Assembly (NCBI RefSeq): GCF_041431135.1
Contig: NZ_CP107799.1
Coordinates: 7,068,001-7,132,000 of the forward strand
From: Streptomyces sp. NBC_00554
GTDB taxonomy: Bacteria; Actinomycetota; Actinomycetes; Streptomycetales; Streptomycetaceae
DNA length: 64,000 nt
Reading direction: 5' to 3'
Positions within the stretch are counted from its first letter, which is position 1. Each line of letters starts with the position of its first letter. Below the pieces are notes generated by a model that saw nothing but the letters and a program-made list of their open reading frames with translations, made no database searches and was not told the origin of the DNA. Made by a program: the position numbers and the translations under genes. Below are positions 46,877 through 57,325 of this stretch, piece after piece.

Positions 46877-49800
46877 GTGCTGTCAGATGTGATGCACCGT
46901 CATGTCGGCGTACGAAGAGGGAAGTTGCGTGATGTCGCGGTCCTCGTGACGTCCATGGCCGTACTGGTCGGGATTCCGGCCGGTGTCACGTCGATCGCCC
47001 CGGCGGCGCACGCGAATTCACTCTCCGCCGATTCCGCTGGTTCTCCGAAAAACCTCTCCGAGGGTGAAAAGGCCGCCGAGAAAGCGGTCGAGACCGGCGA
47101 ACGTGTGGAGATCGCGGGAGAACGCACCGAATACACGACGACATACGCGAATCCGGACGGTCTCACCTTTTCCCTCAGCCAGTCCACCGTGCCCGTCCGG
47201 GTGCAGCAGAAGGACGGATCGTGGGCCGAACCGGACGCGACCCTCGTGCGGCGGGCGGACGGCACCGTAGGCCCGAAGGCGGCGGTGGCGGACGTGTCCT
47301 TCTCCGGCGGGGGCGACGGTGCCGACCTGGTGGCCGTCGAGGAGAGCGGCAGGTCGCTGACGGTCGGCTGGCCGGGCGAGCTGCCCGAACCGACCCTGGA
47401 GGGCGCCTCGGCGGTGTACGCGGAGGTGCTGCCCGGAGTGGACCTGCGGCTGACCGCGACCACCGAGGGCTACCGCGAGGTGCTCGTCGTCAAGACGCCC
47501 GAGGCGGCGGCCCACGAGGACCTGACGAAGCTGGACTTCCCCGTCGAGACCGAGGGCCTGACCCTGCGCGGCGGGACCGGCGGCGGCCTGGACGCCGTCG
47601 ACGAGAACGGCAACGCGGTGTTCCGCACGCCCGCAGCTCGGCAGTGGGACTCCGCGGGGGACGCGGCGACGTCCACGGCATCAGAGGCATCTGGGGTATC
47701 AGGGGCGTCCACGATGTCGCTGGCCGCCGCCGAGGACGAGCCCGTCCAGGACGGTGACGGCGAGTCCGCCCCCGACCCGGCCGAAGGTCCCGGCGACGGC
47801 GACGCATCCGCCGTCCTGCCGGTAACGGCGGACACCGACTCGATCACCGTCGTGCCCGACGCCGGGCTGCTGACCGGCGACGACACCGTCTACCCGCTGT
47901 ACATCGACCCCGACGTGTCCTGGAGCGAGTCCGAGCGGACGCTGCTGTCCTCGGACGGCGACACCTTCTACAACTTCTCCGGCGGCTCGGACGGCGAGGG
48001 TGTCGGCTACTGCGGCACGTACGTCACCGGCGGCGTCGGCTACTACTGCGGCTCGGGCTACAAGCAGCGGATGTACTTCGAGTTCGCGCCGACCGCGCTG
48101 CGCGGCAAGCGGGTCCTTGACGCCACGTTCCGGGTGACCGAGCGCTGGTCGATGTCGTGCGAGAAGACGACGGTGCAGCTCGTCCGGACGCCGAACATCT
48201 CGTCGGCGACGAGGTGGCCGGGCCCGACCACGAGCTGGGACATCATGGGCGACCGTACGGTCTCGGCCGGCCGTGGAACGGCGTGCGACCCGGACCAGCC
48301 GGACGCTCCGATCGAGTTCAACGACGACCCGGCGCAGAGCTACGAGAACCTCACCAACACGGTGAAGGCGTTCGCGGCCGGCGGCTTCTCCCGGCTGACG
48401 CTGATGCTGAAGGCGTACAACGAGTCGGACCCCAACGGCTGGAAGCGGTTCGACGACGACGCGGTGCTGGACGTCACCTACGTGGGCGTCCCGGCTCCGC
48501 CGACCAGCCCGGGCGTGCTGTCCGGGGAGATCTCCTCCTGCGAGACGGACGCGGCCGATCCCGATGTGCTCTCGGACCCGACGCCCACGCTCACCGGGGT
48601 GGTCCAGACCCTGGCCGGCGGTGAGAACGACGCGAACCTGCGTGCGCACTTCTACGTGCAGAAGAAGAACGGCACGGCGTGGGACCTGGTGACCGAGCCG
48701 GTGCGGCCGGTCAGCCCCGGGTACGTCAACGACAACCAGAAGGTGTCGGTCAGTTCGCCGATCACACTGACGGACGGCGGGACGTACCGGATGGCGGTGT
48801 TCACCCGCTCCTACTACAACAGCGGCAACAGCTATCTGCAGTCCTCCAGCACGGTGACGACCAAGGGCTGGTGCTACTTCAAGGTCGACACGACCGCGCC
48901 CAAGGCACCGCTGATCACGTTCGGCAGCCCTTACTCGCTGTGCACGGCGAACGCCTGCGAACCGGCCGGCGGCCCCGGCGTGAAGGGCAAGTTCATCTTC
49001 AACCCGGCAGCGGGTGACGCCGCCACGGTCGTCGCGTACCGCTACAAGTTGTCCTCGTCCAAGACCTGGTCGGCCGCGATTCCCGGAACGACAGCCGTGA
49101 CCAAGGAGATTCCACCGGAACTGGCCGGCACCCAGGTGCTCCAGGTGCGGGCGCTGGACAATGTGGGCAGCGGACGCTGGGGCGCCATCGCGAGCGTGCG
49201 GTTCAACGTGCAGGAGAGCCAAGGGGCCACCGGGCGCTGGCAGTTCAACGACAGCGCGGTCGGCTCGGGTGAAACGGTCGCGTCCGACTCCGCGACGACC
49301 GCGGGGACGCGCCACCCGGCGACCCTCTACACCACCGGCAGCGGCTGGTCGTCGCTGGGACGACGTGGCTCCTCGGACCGTTCGCTGTGGCTGAACGACG
49401 TGGTGGACCCGACCCGGCACGAGGGATACGCCGCGACCTCGGCCGCCGCCGTCAACACGCAGTCCTCGTACACCGTTTCCGCCTGGGCGTACCTGACGGA
49501 GAACACCGACTACCGCACCGTCATGTCCCAGACGGGCAGCGACAGTTCGGGCTTCTCCCTCTACTACTCCTCCGGCGTCAAGAAATGGATTTTCCGCTTC
49601 AACTGGACCGACAGCAGCGGCACGCGGCAGTACGTCGCCGCCGGCGCGGACGTGGCGGGCGTACCGCTGCGCGTGTGGACCCACGTGGCGGGCGTGTACG
49701 ACGCCGACGCGAAGACCATCCAGCTGTACGTCAACGGGCGGCCCCAGGGCACCCCGGTGACCGTGCCCGCGGGCGGCGAGAAGCAGACTCCGGACGGGGC

Positions 49801-50650
49801 CCTGCAGTTCGGCCGCGCGAGCTATGTGTCCGGCACGTACGTGCAGTACTGGCGGGGCCGTATCGACGAGGCCGCCGTCTTCCAGGAGGCGCTGCAGCCG
49901 GGCGACGTGGCCAAGGAGGCCAGGCTGCTCGACTCCACCGACACGGCCACGGCCACCGAACTCGTGGGCGCCTGGAACCCGGACGGCGCGAGCGTCACCG
50001 CGACCACGCTCGCCGACACCCTGACCGGCTACACGGAGCGCACGCTCACCCTGTCCGGGGGCGCCTCGATGGACGGTGAGGCGATCGTCCTGGACGGCAC
50101 GAACGACGCGGCCACGGTCACAGGCCCGGTCGTCGACGACACAGGTTCCTTCACGGTCACCACCGAGGTCGAACTCGACCAGGCCACGCTTAACACCAAG
50201 GGCACCGGCTACATCGGCCAAGTGCTGGGCCAGCGCACCGCGGACGGCTCGGCCTGGGGCCTCTGGTACGAGCAGACCGGCACCGAGACCCGGTTCGACG
50301 ACGACGACAACCCCTACGAAGTCCCCGTCGGCTTCTGGCGGTTCGGCCGCCTCGCCGCCGACGGCACCTTCACCGCCGCGGACTCCGACGAGGCAGCGGT
50401 GGTCGGCAGCCGGGTGCGGCTGACCGGGGTGTACGACGCGCAGGCCGGCACCGTCGCCCTCTACCTGGACTCGACGCAGAACGACACGGACACCCCGTAC
50501 ACCGCTGTCGTCGGCTCCGGTGAATTCGCGGCCGGCAAGGCGTATGTGGGCAGCGCCTGGGGCCACTACCTGCCCGGCCGGATCTCGGACATCCGGATCT
50601 GGGTGGGGGCGGCGGCGGACGGTACTCAGGTGGACACGATGACCGGCTGA
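46877..50650 (+). CDS. Secreted LamG/DNRLRE multidomain protein
   Basis: A 1257-aa exported protein. After a signal peptide (about 1-46, ending AHAN), residues 50-300 resemble the N-terminal part of RHS-associated proteins (YTTTYANPDGLTFSLSQSTVPV). A DNRLRE-like domain lies at about 338-536 (YPLYIDPDVSWSES through ALRGKRVLDATFRVTE). Ig-like or fibronectin-like segments follow, then two LamG jellyroll domains at about 784-1001 and 1063-1250 (SYTVSAWAYLTENTDYRTV, SFTVTTEVELDQ). It probably binds carbohydrate or cell-surface ligands. It stands 117 bp upstream of the RHS gene on the same strand and probably works with it. The start is GTG at 46877; GTG and ATG codons follow closely. Confidence 0.8.
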   Translation: MLSDVMHRHVGVRRGKLRDVAVLVTSMAVLVGIPAGVTSIAPAAHANSLSADSAGSPKNLSEGEKAAEKAVETGERVEIAGERTEYTTTYANPDGLTFSLSQSTVPVRVQQKDGSWAEPDATLVRRADGTVGPKAAVADVSFSGGGDGADLVAVEESGRSLTVGWPGELPEPTLEGASAVYAEVLPGVDLRLTATTEGYREVLVVKTPEAAAHEDLTKLDFPVETEGLTLRGGTGGGLDAVDENGNAVFRTPAARQWDSAGDAATSTASEASGVSGASTMSLAAAEDEPVQDGDGESAPDPAEGPGDGDASAVLPVTADTDSITVVPDAGLLTGDDTVYPLYIDPDVSWSESERTLLSSDGDTFYNFSGGSDGEGVGYCGTYVTGGVGYYCGSGYKQRMYFEFAPTALRGKRVLDATFRVTERWSMSCEKTTVQLVRTPNISSATRWPGPTTSWDIMGDRTVSAGRGTACDPDQPDAPIEFNDDPAQSYENLTNTVKAFAAGGFSRLTLMLKAYNESDPNGWKRFDDDAVLDVTYVGVPAPPTSPGVLSGEISSCETDAADPDVLSDPTPTLTGVVQTLAGGENDANLRAHFYVQKKNGTAWDLVTEPVRPVSPGYVNDNQKVSVSSPITLTDGGTYRMAVFTRSYYNSGNSYLQSSSTVTTKGWCYFKVDTTAPKAPLITFGSPYSLCTANACEPAGGPGVKGKFIFNPAAGDAATVVAYRYKLSSSKTWSAAIPGTTAVTKEIPPELAGTQVLQVRALDNVGSGRWGAIASVRFNVQESQGATGRWQFNDSAVGSGETVASDSATTAGTRHPATLYTTGSGWSSLGRRGSSDRSLWLNDVVDPTRHEGYAATSAAAVNTQSSYTVSAWAYLTENTDYRTVMSQTGSDSSGFSLYYSSGVKKWIFRFNWTDSSGTRQYVAAGADVAGVPLRVWTHVAGVYDADAKTIQLYVNGRPQGTPVTVPAGGEKQTPDGALQFGRASYVSGTYVQYWRGRIDEAAVFQEALQPGDVAKEARLLDSTDTATATELVGAWNPDGASVTATTLADTLTGYTERTLTLSGGASMDGEAIVLDGTNDAATVTGPVVDDTGSFTVTTEVELDQATLNTKGTGYIGQVLGQRTADGSAWGLWYEQTGTETRFDDDDNPYEVPVGFWRFGRLAADGTFTAADSDEAAVVGSRVRLTGVYDAQAGTVALYLDSTQNDTDTPYTAVVGSGEFAAGKAYVGSAWGHYLPGRISDIRIWVGAAADGTQVDTMTG

Positions 50651-50767
50651 CGGCCCTACGCGCCGGGCGCCCGCCGACCTCAGCGGGCGCCCGGCCCACT
50701 CCTTCTCCTTTCCGTTCCATTCCGTGGTCGCCGGTGTGGTCGCGGCCGTGCCTGACGGGGGTTTGTC

Positions 50768-53700
50768 GTGAACACCAGTACGAGAGTGGTTCGTTGGCTG
50801 CGTGGCAGACGCGTGGGTGTCGTGGTGGTGCTGGCGCTCGCGCTGACCGCCACGGGTGCGTTGCCCGCCGCGCAGGCGGCGCCGGCCTCGGCAAGCGGGC
50901 TGGGGCGGCCGGAGGTTCCGGAGCAGCGGGACAGTGACGTCAGCGCGGTCACCGGGCTGGGTGCGAAGCAGGCTCGTGCGGATGTCGCTGAGTCCCGGAA
51001 GCAGAACGAGGCGCAGGCCGACCGGGCCGCCGCCGAGCAGGACGCGGTCTGGCCGGCGTCCGGGCGGGTCACGGTCGCCATCCCCGGTACCCGGTCGGGT
51101 CGCGCTGCCGTCGAGGCGGGTGGCCTGCCGGTCACGGTCGCCCGCGGCAGTGTGGGGAACGTGGCCTCCGGTGATTCGACGATCCGGGTGCTGGACCGGA
51201 AGGCGACAACGGCCGCCGGAATCAAGGGTGTTGTGTTCACCGCGACGGCTACGAAGCCGGGCCGTGCTCATCTGACGCTGGACTACTCGGAGTTCGCCTC
51301 GGCCTACGGCGGCGGCTGGTCGGGCCGGCTCGGCCTCATAGCGTTGCCGGCCTGCGCCCTGACCACACCGGAGAAGGCCGCCTGCCGCACCCGTACACCG
51401 CTGGCCTCCGACAACGACGCCGCCGGACAGTCCGTGTCGGCCGACGTCGCGCTCTCCACCACCTCCTCGGCCACCGTTCTCGCCCTGGCCGCCACCTCCG
51501 AGGCGTCCGCGACCGGTGCCGGCGACTACTCGGCGACCCCGCTGACCTCGTCCTCCACATGGGAGGCGGGCGGTTCGTCCGGCTCGTTCTCCTGGTCGTA
51601 CCCGCTGGACACCCCGTCCGCGGCGGTCGGCCCCCAGCCCGACCTGGCGCTGTCGTACGACTCCGGCGGCATCGACGGCCGCACCGCCTCGACCAACAAC
51701 CAGTCCACCCAGGTCGGCGAGGGCTTCGACCTCTCGTCCGCGTCCTACGTCGAGCGCTCCTACGGCTCGTGCGACGAGGACGGCCAGGACGGCAAGTCCG
51801 ACCTGTGCTGGAAGTACGACAACGCCTCCCTCGTCCTCAACGGCAAGTCCACCGAACTGGTCAAGGACGACACCAGCGGCGAGTGGCGGCTGAAGGCCGA
51901 CGACGCCTCCACCGTCACCCACTCCACCGGTGCCGACAACGGCGACGGCGACGGCGAGACCTGGACCGTCGTCACCGGCGAAGGCACCAAGTACGTCTTC
52001 GGTCTGAACAAGCTGCCCGGCGCGGGCACCGAGCGCACCGAGTCGGTGTGGACCGTGCCGGTCTACGGCGACGACTCCGGCGAACCCGGCTACGACCAGG
52101 GCACCGCCTTCGCCAACCGCTCAACTGTCCAGGCCTGGCGCTGGAACCTCGACTATGCCGAGGACCTCAACGGCAACGCCATGTCGTACTGGTACACGCC
52201 CGAGACCAACTACTACGGGAAGAACGGCGGAACCACCGCCACCACCGAGTACGACCGTGGCGGCTACCTCAACAAGATCCTCTACGGGCAGCGCGCGGAC
52301 ACCCTGTTCACCGGAGTCACCTCCGACAAGGTCACCTTCACTTACAACGAGCGCTGCACCGCCGCCGACTGCTCCGACCTGACGGACGCCACGTCCGACA
52401 ACTGGCCCGACGTCCCCTCCGACTCGATCTGCAAGAAGGACGCCGACTGCGATGTGCGGGGTCCGTTCTTCTTCACTCGCAAGCGGCTCACACAGGTCGA
52501 CACCTACGCCTGGTCGGCGACCACGAGTGCCTTCACCGCCGTGGACACCTGGGCGTTCACGCAGGAGTTCCTGGACGGTGGTGACATCGGGGACACCAGT
52601 GACCAGACGCTGACGCTGAAGAGCATCCGGCACACGGGCAGGAACGGCACCGACATCGCGCTGCCGCCGGTGGCCTTCACGTACCAGATGCGCAAGAACC
52701 GGGTCGACGCCACCGACAACATCCTGCCGCTGCGGCGCCCGCGCATCGAGAGCGTCACTTCGGAGACCGGTGCGATCACCCGGGTCACCCTCTCCGAGCC
52801 GGAGTGTGTGCGCGGTTCGAACATGCCGAGCGCCGCCGACACGAACACCAAGTCCTGCTATCCGCAGTTCTGGAACATCAACGGGGCGGAGAACGCCTCG
52901 ATCGACTGGTTCCACAAGTACCGGGTCCTCGCGGTGAACACGTCCGACCCGACCGGCAAGAACGACGCCGTGGAGAACCAGTACTCGTACTCCGCGCCCG
53001 CCTGGCACTACAACGACAACCCCTTCACCCCCGCCGACGAACGCACCTGGTCCATCTGGCGCGGCTACGGCAAGGTGACCGCGACCAAGGGCGTGGGCAG
53101 CAACCAGACCAAGACCGTCTCGGTCTACCTCCAGGGAATGAACGGCGACCGGCTGCTCAAGGCAGACGGCACCCTGGACCCGGACGCCCGCCGCTCGGCC
53201 ACAGTCGCCGGGGTGGACGTCAGCGGTCTCGATGTCGCCGACCAGACCGACAGCGACACCTACGCGGGCGTGCTGCGCGAGAAGATCACCTACGACGGGT
53301 CGACGCCGGTGAGCGTCACGGTCAGTGATCCCTGGTCGAAGAAGACGGCCACGCAGCACAAGTCGTACGCGGACACCGAGGCGTACTACGTCCGCGTCGG
53401 CAAGTCGTACACCCACACCTACCTGACCGCCTCGTCGAGCTGGCGGACCCGCACCAGCGCCACCACCTACGACGACTACGGCATGGCCGCCGCTGTCGAC
53501 GACACCGGCGACACCGCCAAGTCCGGCGACGAGACCTGCACCCGCACCTGGTACGCCCGCAACGCCGAGCTCGGGCTCACCGCCCTGGTCTCCCGCAACA
53601 GGGTCGTCGCCCGGCCCTGCTCGGTCGCCGAGACCTCGCTCTCCCTGCCGACGAGCTCCGCCACCCGGGGAGACGTGCTCTCCGACACGGCGACCGTCTA

Positions 53701-56700
53701 CGACAACGCCTCGACCACGGCGTGGAGTTCCGCCCAGACCCCGACCCTGGGTCTCGCCACCTGGAAGGGCCGCGCCTCCGCCTACCCGGCCACGGCGACC
53801 GGCGGCGAACGCCACCCCACCTCCTGGCAGACGCTCAGCAAGACCACGTTCGACACGGCGACGACGAAGCTCGGCCGTCCCCTGTCCGTCACCGACGCCG
53901 CGGGGGCCACCACCACCGCGGCCTACACCCCGACCAACGCGGGTCCGCTGACCCGGATCGTCACCACCAACCCCAAGAGCCAGAAGAGCTACACCTACCT
54001 GGACCCGGCGCGTGGTTCCACGACCCAGGTCTACGACGTCAACACCAAGCTGACGGAGACGTCTTACGACGCGCTGGGCCGGGTCACCGCGGTCTGGCTG
54101 CCCAACCGCTCCCACTCGTCGTCGCAGGCCGCGAACTACACGTACGCCTACTCGGTCACCAGCGGCGCCCCCTCCTGGACGTCCACGTCGACCCTCAAGG
54201 CGGACGGCGACACCTACAACACCACCTACAGCATCTACGACGCGCTGCTGCGTCCCCTGCAGACGCAGTCCCCGACCCCGCTCGGCGGCCGGATGCTGAC
54301 CGACACCCGCTACGACAGCCGGGGCCTGGCCTACGAGTCGTACGCCCAGATCTTCGACCAGGACAAGACTCCGAACGGCGCCTACACCCGCGCCGAGTAC
54401 GGCGAGGCCGCCCAGCAGACCGCCACCGCCTACGACGGCGCCGAACGGGCCACCAGCAGCACCCTCTACATCTACGGCGTCAAGCGCTGGGCCACGACGA
54501 CCGGTTACACCGGCGACTCCACCGCCACCGCCGCCCTGGCCGGCGGCTCGGCGACCCGCGTGATCACCGACGCGCTGGGCCGCACCACCGAGCGGCGCGA
54601 GTACTCCGGCGCCTCCCCGGCCGACGCTGGCTACGGCTCAGGCACCGGCGCCGCGTACACCTCGACGTCGTTCACCTACTCACCGGACGGCAAGGAGTCC
54701 ACGGTCACCGGACCCGACCGGTCCGCCTGGTCGTACACCTACGACCTCTACGGCCGCAAGGTCACCTCGACCGACCCGGACAAGGGAAAGACCACCACCG
54801 GCTACACCGCCACCGATGAGGTCTCCTGGATCAAGGACGCGGCCGGACGCGTCATCATCTCCGCCTACGACACACTCGGCCGGGTCTCCGGCACCTGGAG
54901 CGCGCCGGCCACGGCCGACCTGACCTCCACCACCGAGGAGCAGGTCGCCGCCAACCAGCTCACCGGCTACACCTACGACACCCTGGCCAAGGGACAGCTC
55001 GACACCGCAGTGCGCTACGTGGGCGGCAGCGGCACCACCGGCACGTCGTACACCAAGAAGGTCACCGCCTACGACGCCCTGTACCGCGCCACCGGATCCC
55101 AGCTGACGCTGCCCGCGGGCGACGCGCTGGTGAGCTCCGGCGCACTCCCGTCCGCCACGCTGGACTTCTCGTCGTCCTACAACATCGACGGCACCCGGGA
55201 GTACACCAAGGAACCCGCCGTCGGCGGTCTCGCCGCCGAGCAGATCACGACCAAGTACAACGACGTGGGGCTGCCCACCACCGTGTCCGGCGAGAGCGGT
55301 TACCTGCTGGGCAGCAGCTACTCGGCGCTCGGCCAGACCGAGCAGCTGACGCTGGGCACCTCCGCCGCCACCGGCACCAAGAAGGCGTACCTCACCAACG
55401 CCTACGAGGAGGGCACCGGGCTCCTCAAGCAGTCCGTGGTCACCGACCAGACGCACGGCTACGAGCTCCAGGAGCTCAATTACGCCTACGACGACGCCGG
55501 CAACGTCACCGCCATCACCGACCCGACCACCCTCGGCGGTACCTCGGCGGCGGACAACCAGTGCTTCGCCTACGACGGTTACCGACGGCTGACCGACGCG
55601 TGGACCCCGAAGACCGCCGACTGCTCGGCCGCGGGCCGCACCACCGCGAACCTCGGCGGCGCGAGCCCGTACTGGACTTCGTACGCGTACCAGGACTCCG
55701 GTGTCCGTGCTTCCGAGACCACCCACACCACCAGCGCCGACACCAAGAAGACGTACTGCTACGGCAGTTCACAGCTCCACACCCTGACGGCCGTGACGAC
55801 AGCGGCCTCCTGCACGGGCGTCACCCCCACGTACGTCTACGACGCCACCGGCAACACCACCACCCGTCCCGACGGGACCGCTTCCCAGTCGCTGGCCTGG
55901 AACGAGGAGGGCGACCTCGGCAAACTCGTCGAGGGCAGCAGCACCACCGGCTACGTCTACGACACCGACGGCAATCTCCTCATCAAGCGCAACGCCGCGG
56001 GGGAGACCGTCCTCTATCTCGGCACCACCGAGGTCCATCTCGACGCCAGCACCAGCACCACCAAGTACTGGGCCCAGCGGTACTACACCGCAGGCGACTC
56101 CACGATCGCGCTGCGCAGCAACAAGTCCGGGACCAACACCCTGACCTGGCTCGCCGCCGACCGGCACGGCACCTCCGCGCTGGCGGTCGAGTCGACCACT
56201 CAGGCCGTCACCAAGCGCTACACCACCCCGTTCGGCTCCACGCGTTCCGGTGGCACCGGGACCTGGACCGACGACAAGGGCTTCCTCGGCAAGACCGCCG
56301 ACGCGAGCACGGGACTGACCCACGTCGGCGCCCGCGAGTACGACCCGGCCATCGGCCGCTTCGTCAGCGTCGACCCGGTCCTCAGCACGGATCAGGCCCA
56401 GTCCCTCAACGGCTACACCTACGCCAACGGCAACCCCGTCACTCAGTCCGACCCGACCGGCCTCGAGTCCTGCTACCCCCACTTCTGCTCGGGCAGCAAC
56501 GGCACGTACGGCACGTACAAGCCGGAGAACGACCCGGAGTCCGACAGCTACGACGGGTCCAGCCACGACGGCGACGACGACAGCACCCCCGTGCCGGCGG
56601 CGGTCGGCGGCGACAGGACCACGCGGCACAACCAGGCGCGGGACGCCGCCATCGTGATCATCAAGATGCAGGTCAAGAAGCTGGGCATCAAGAACTTCAC

Positions 56701-57304
56701 GATCGACACGAAGATGCAGGTCCCGGGCGCGAGCAAGAAGTGCATGAAGAATCCCGCGGGGCCGTGCAACAAGGGGCTGCCGGACATCGTCGGATACGAC
56801 CCCAACCACGACGTGTACTACGTCTGGGAGGTGAAGTCGGCGGGTGTGGCAGGGAAGGCCGTTCCGGAAGCGAACTGGTACGTGGGCAAGATGCGCGCGA
56901 ACGGTGACAAGGCAGTGCTGGGCTGGACCATCGGAGGCCCCTACCCCGTTCCCAACGGGGACCAGGTGATCGGCCCGGAGCCGGGCGCCATCATCTACGG
57001 CAAGCCCAACGACAAGAAGTTCAAGCGCGTCCTGAGTTCCAGCCCCACGGCTGTGGTCCAGCAGCAGTCCGCGCAGCCCACCCCATCGCCCACCCCGGGT
57101 CCGGGTCCCGGTCCTTACCCCGGGACCATCGACCAGCCGGGTCTGGGCATCGTGCCGCAGGCGACGGACGGGGTGAACCAGTGGCCGCTGCTGGTGCCGA
57201 TCGTGCTTGTCGGTCTGCCCTTCATCGCTCCGGAGGCGGGCGCGGCAGCGGGCGGGGCGATCACCGTGGGCGTCGCCGCTACGCTCTTCGAACTGGCGGC
57301 GTGA
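50768..57304 (+). CDS. RHS/YD-repeat polymorphic toxin with PD-(D/E)xK-like C-terminal domain
   Basis: A 2178-aa exported RHS protein. The signal peptide covers about residues 1-38. Then come an SpvB-like N-terminal part (FSWSYPLDTPSAAVGPQPDLALSYDSGG), dozens of YD-type repeats (residues about 500-1840) and the RHS core: GLTHVGAREYDPAIGRFVSVDPV through NGNPVTQSDPTGL, ending near residue 1898. The variable C-terminus has an acidic linker, then a domain with GLPDIVGYD and YYVWEVKSAG: Asp2006, Glu2021 and Lys2023 fit PD-(D/E)xK nucleases. After a Pro-rich linker (PTPSPTPGPGPGPYPG) the last 40 residues are hydrophobic (WPLLVPIVLVGLPFIAPEAG). Two small genes follow at 21 and 33 bp and are likely immunity genes. 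Confidence 0.85.
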   Translation: MNTSTRVVRWLRGRRVGVVVVLALALTATGALPAAQAAPASASGLGRPEVPEQRDSDVSAVTGLGAKQARADVAESRKQNEAQADRAAAEQDAVWPASGRVTVAIPGTRSGRAAVEAGGLPVTVARGSVGNVASGDSTIRVLDRKATTAAGIKGVVFTATATKPGRAHLTLDYSEFASAYGGGWSGRLGLIALPACALTTPEKAACRTRTPLASDNDAAGQSVSADVALSTTSSATVLALAATSEASATGAGDYSATPLTSSSTWEAGGSSGSFSWSYPLDTPSAAVGPQPDLALSYDSGGIDGRTASTNNQSTQVGEGFDLSSASYVERSYGSCDEDGQDGKSDLCWKYDNASLVLNGKSTELVKDDTSGEWRLKADDASTVTHSTGADNGDGDGETWTVVTGEGTKYVFGLNKLPGAGTERTESVWTVPVYGDDSGEPGYDQGTAFANRSTVQAWRWNLDYAEDLNGNAMSYWYTPETNYYGKNGGTTATTEYDRGGYLNKILYGQRADTLFTGVTSDKVTFTYNERCTAADCSDLTDATSDNWPDVPSDSICKKDADCDVRGPFFFTRKRLTQVDTYAWSATTSAFTAVDTWAFTQEFLDGGDIGDTSDQTLTLKSIRHTGRNGTDIALPPVAFTYQMRKNRVDATDNILPLRRPRIESVTSETGAITRVTLSEPECVRGSNMPSAADTNTKSCYPQFWNINGAENASIDWFHKYRVLAVNTSDPTGKNDAVENQYSYSAPAWHYNDNPFTPADERTWSIWRGYGKVTATKGVGSNQTKTVSVYLQGMNGDRLLKADGTLDPDARRSATVAGVDVSGLDVADQTDSDTYAGVLREKITYDGSTPVSVTVSDPWSKKTATQHKSYADTEAYYVRVGKSYTHTYLTASSSWRTRTSATTYDDYGMAAAVDDTGDTAKSGDETCTRTWYARNAELGLTALVSRNRVVARPCSVAETSLSLPTSSATRGDVLSDTATVYDNASTTAWSSAQTPTLGLATWKGRASAYPATATGGERHPTSWQTLSKTTFDTATTKLGRPLSVTDAAGATTTAAYTPTNAGPLTRIVTTNPKSQKSYTYLDPARGSTTQVYDVNTKLTETSYDALGRVTAVWLPNRSHSSSQAANYTYAYSVTSGAPSWTSTSTLKADGDTYNTTYSIYDALLRPLQTQSPTPLGGRMLTDTRYDSRGLAYESYAQIFDQDKTPNGAYTRAEYGEAAQQTATAYDGAERATSSTLYIYGVKRWATTTGYTGDSTATAALAGGSATRVITDALGRTTERREYSGASPADAGYGSGTGAAYTSTSFTYSPDGKESTVTGPDRSAWSYTYDLYGRKVTSTDPDKGKTTTGYTATDEVSWIKDAAGRVIISAYDTLGRVSGTWSAPATADLTSTTEEQVAANQLTGYTYDTLAKGQLDTAVRYVGGSGTTGTSYTKKVTAYDALYRATGSQLTLPAGDALVSSGALPSATLDFSSSYNIDGTREYTKEPAVGGLAAEQITTKYNDVGLPTTVSGESGYLLGSSYSALGQTEQLTLGTSAATGTKKAYLTNAYEEGTGLLKQSVVTDQTHGYELQELNYAYDDAGNVTAITDPTTLGGTSAADNQCFAYDGYRRLTDAWTPKTADCSAAGRTTANLGGASPYWTSYAYQDSGVRASETTHTTSADTKKTYCYGSSQLHTLTAVTTAASCTGVTPTYVYDATGNTTTRPDGTASQSLAWNEEGDLGKLVEGSSTTGYVYDTDGNLLIKRNAAGETVLYLGTTEVHLDASTSTTKYWAQRYYTAGDSTIALRSNKSGTNTLTWLAADRHGTSALAVESTTQAVTKRYTTPFGSTRSGGTGTWTDDKGFLGKTADASTGLTHVGAREYDPAIGRFVSVDPVLSTDQAQSLNGYTYANGNPVTQSDPTGLESCYPHFCSGSNGTYGTYKPENDPESDSYDGSSHDGDDDSTPVPAAVGGDRTTRHNQARDAAIVIIKMQVKKLGIKNFTIDTKMQVPGASKKCMKNPAGPCNKGLPDIVGYDPNHDVYYVWEVKSAGVAGKAVPEANWYVGKMRANGDKAVLGWTIGGPYPVPNGDQVIGPEPGAIIYGKPNDKKFKRVLSSSPTAVVQQQSAQPTPSPTPGPGPGPYPGTIDQPGLGIVPQATDGVNQWPLLVPIVLVGLPFIAPEAGAAAGGAITVGVAATLFELAA

Positions 57305-57325
57305 GCAGGAAGGCAGGCAGCGGAC

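Noticed and set aside
47699..51922. 1407-aa minus-strand ORF across the LamG and RHS genes
   Set aside because: It is antisense to two genes with clear domains and signal peptides. Its Val/Gly/Arg-rich composition has no family character.
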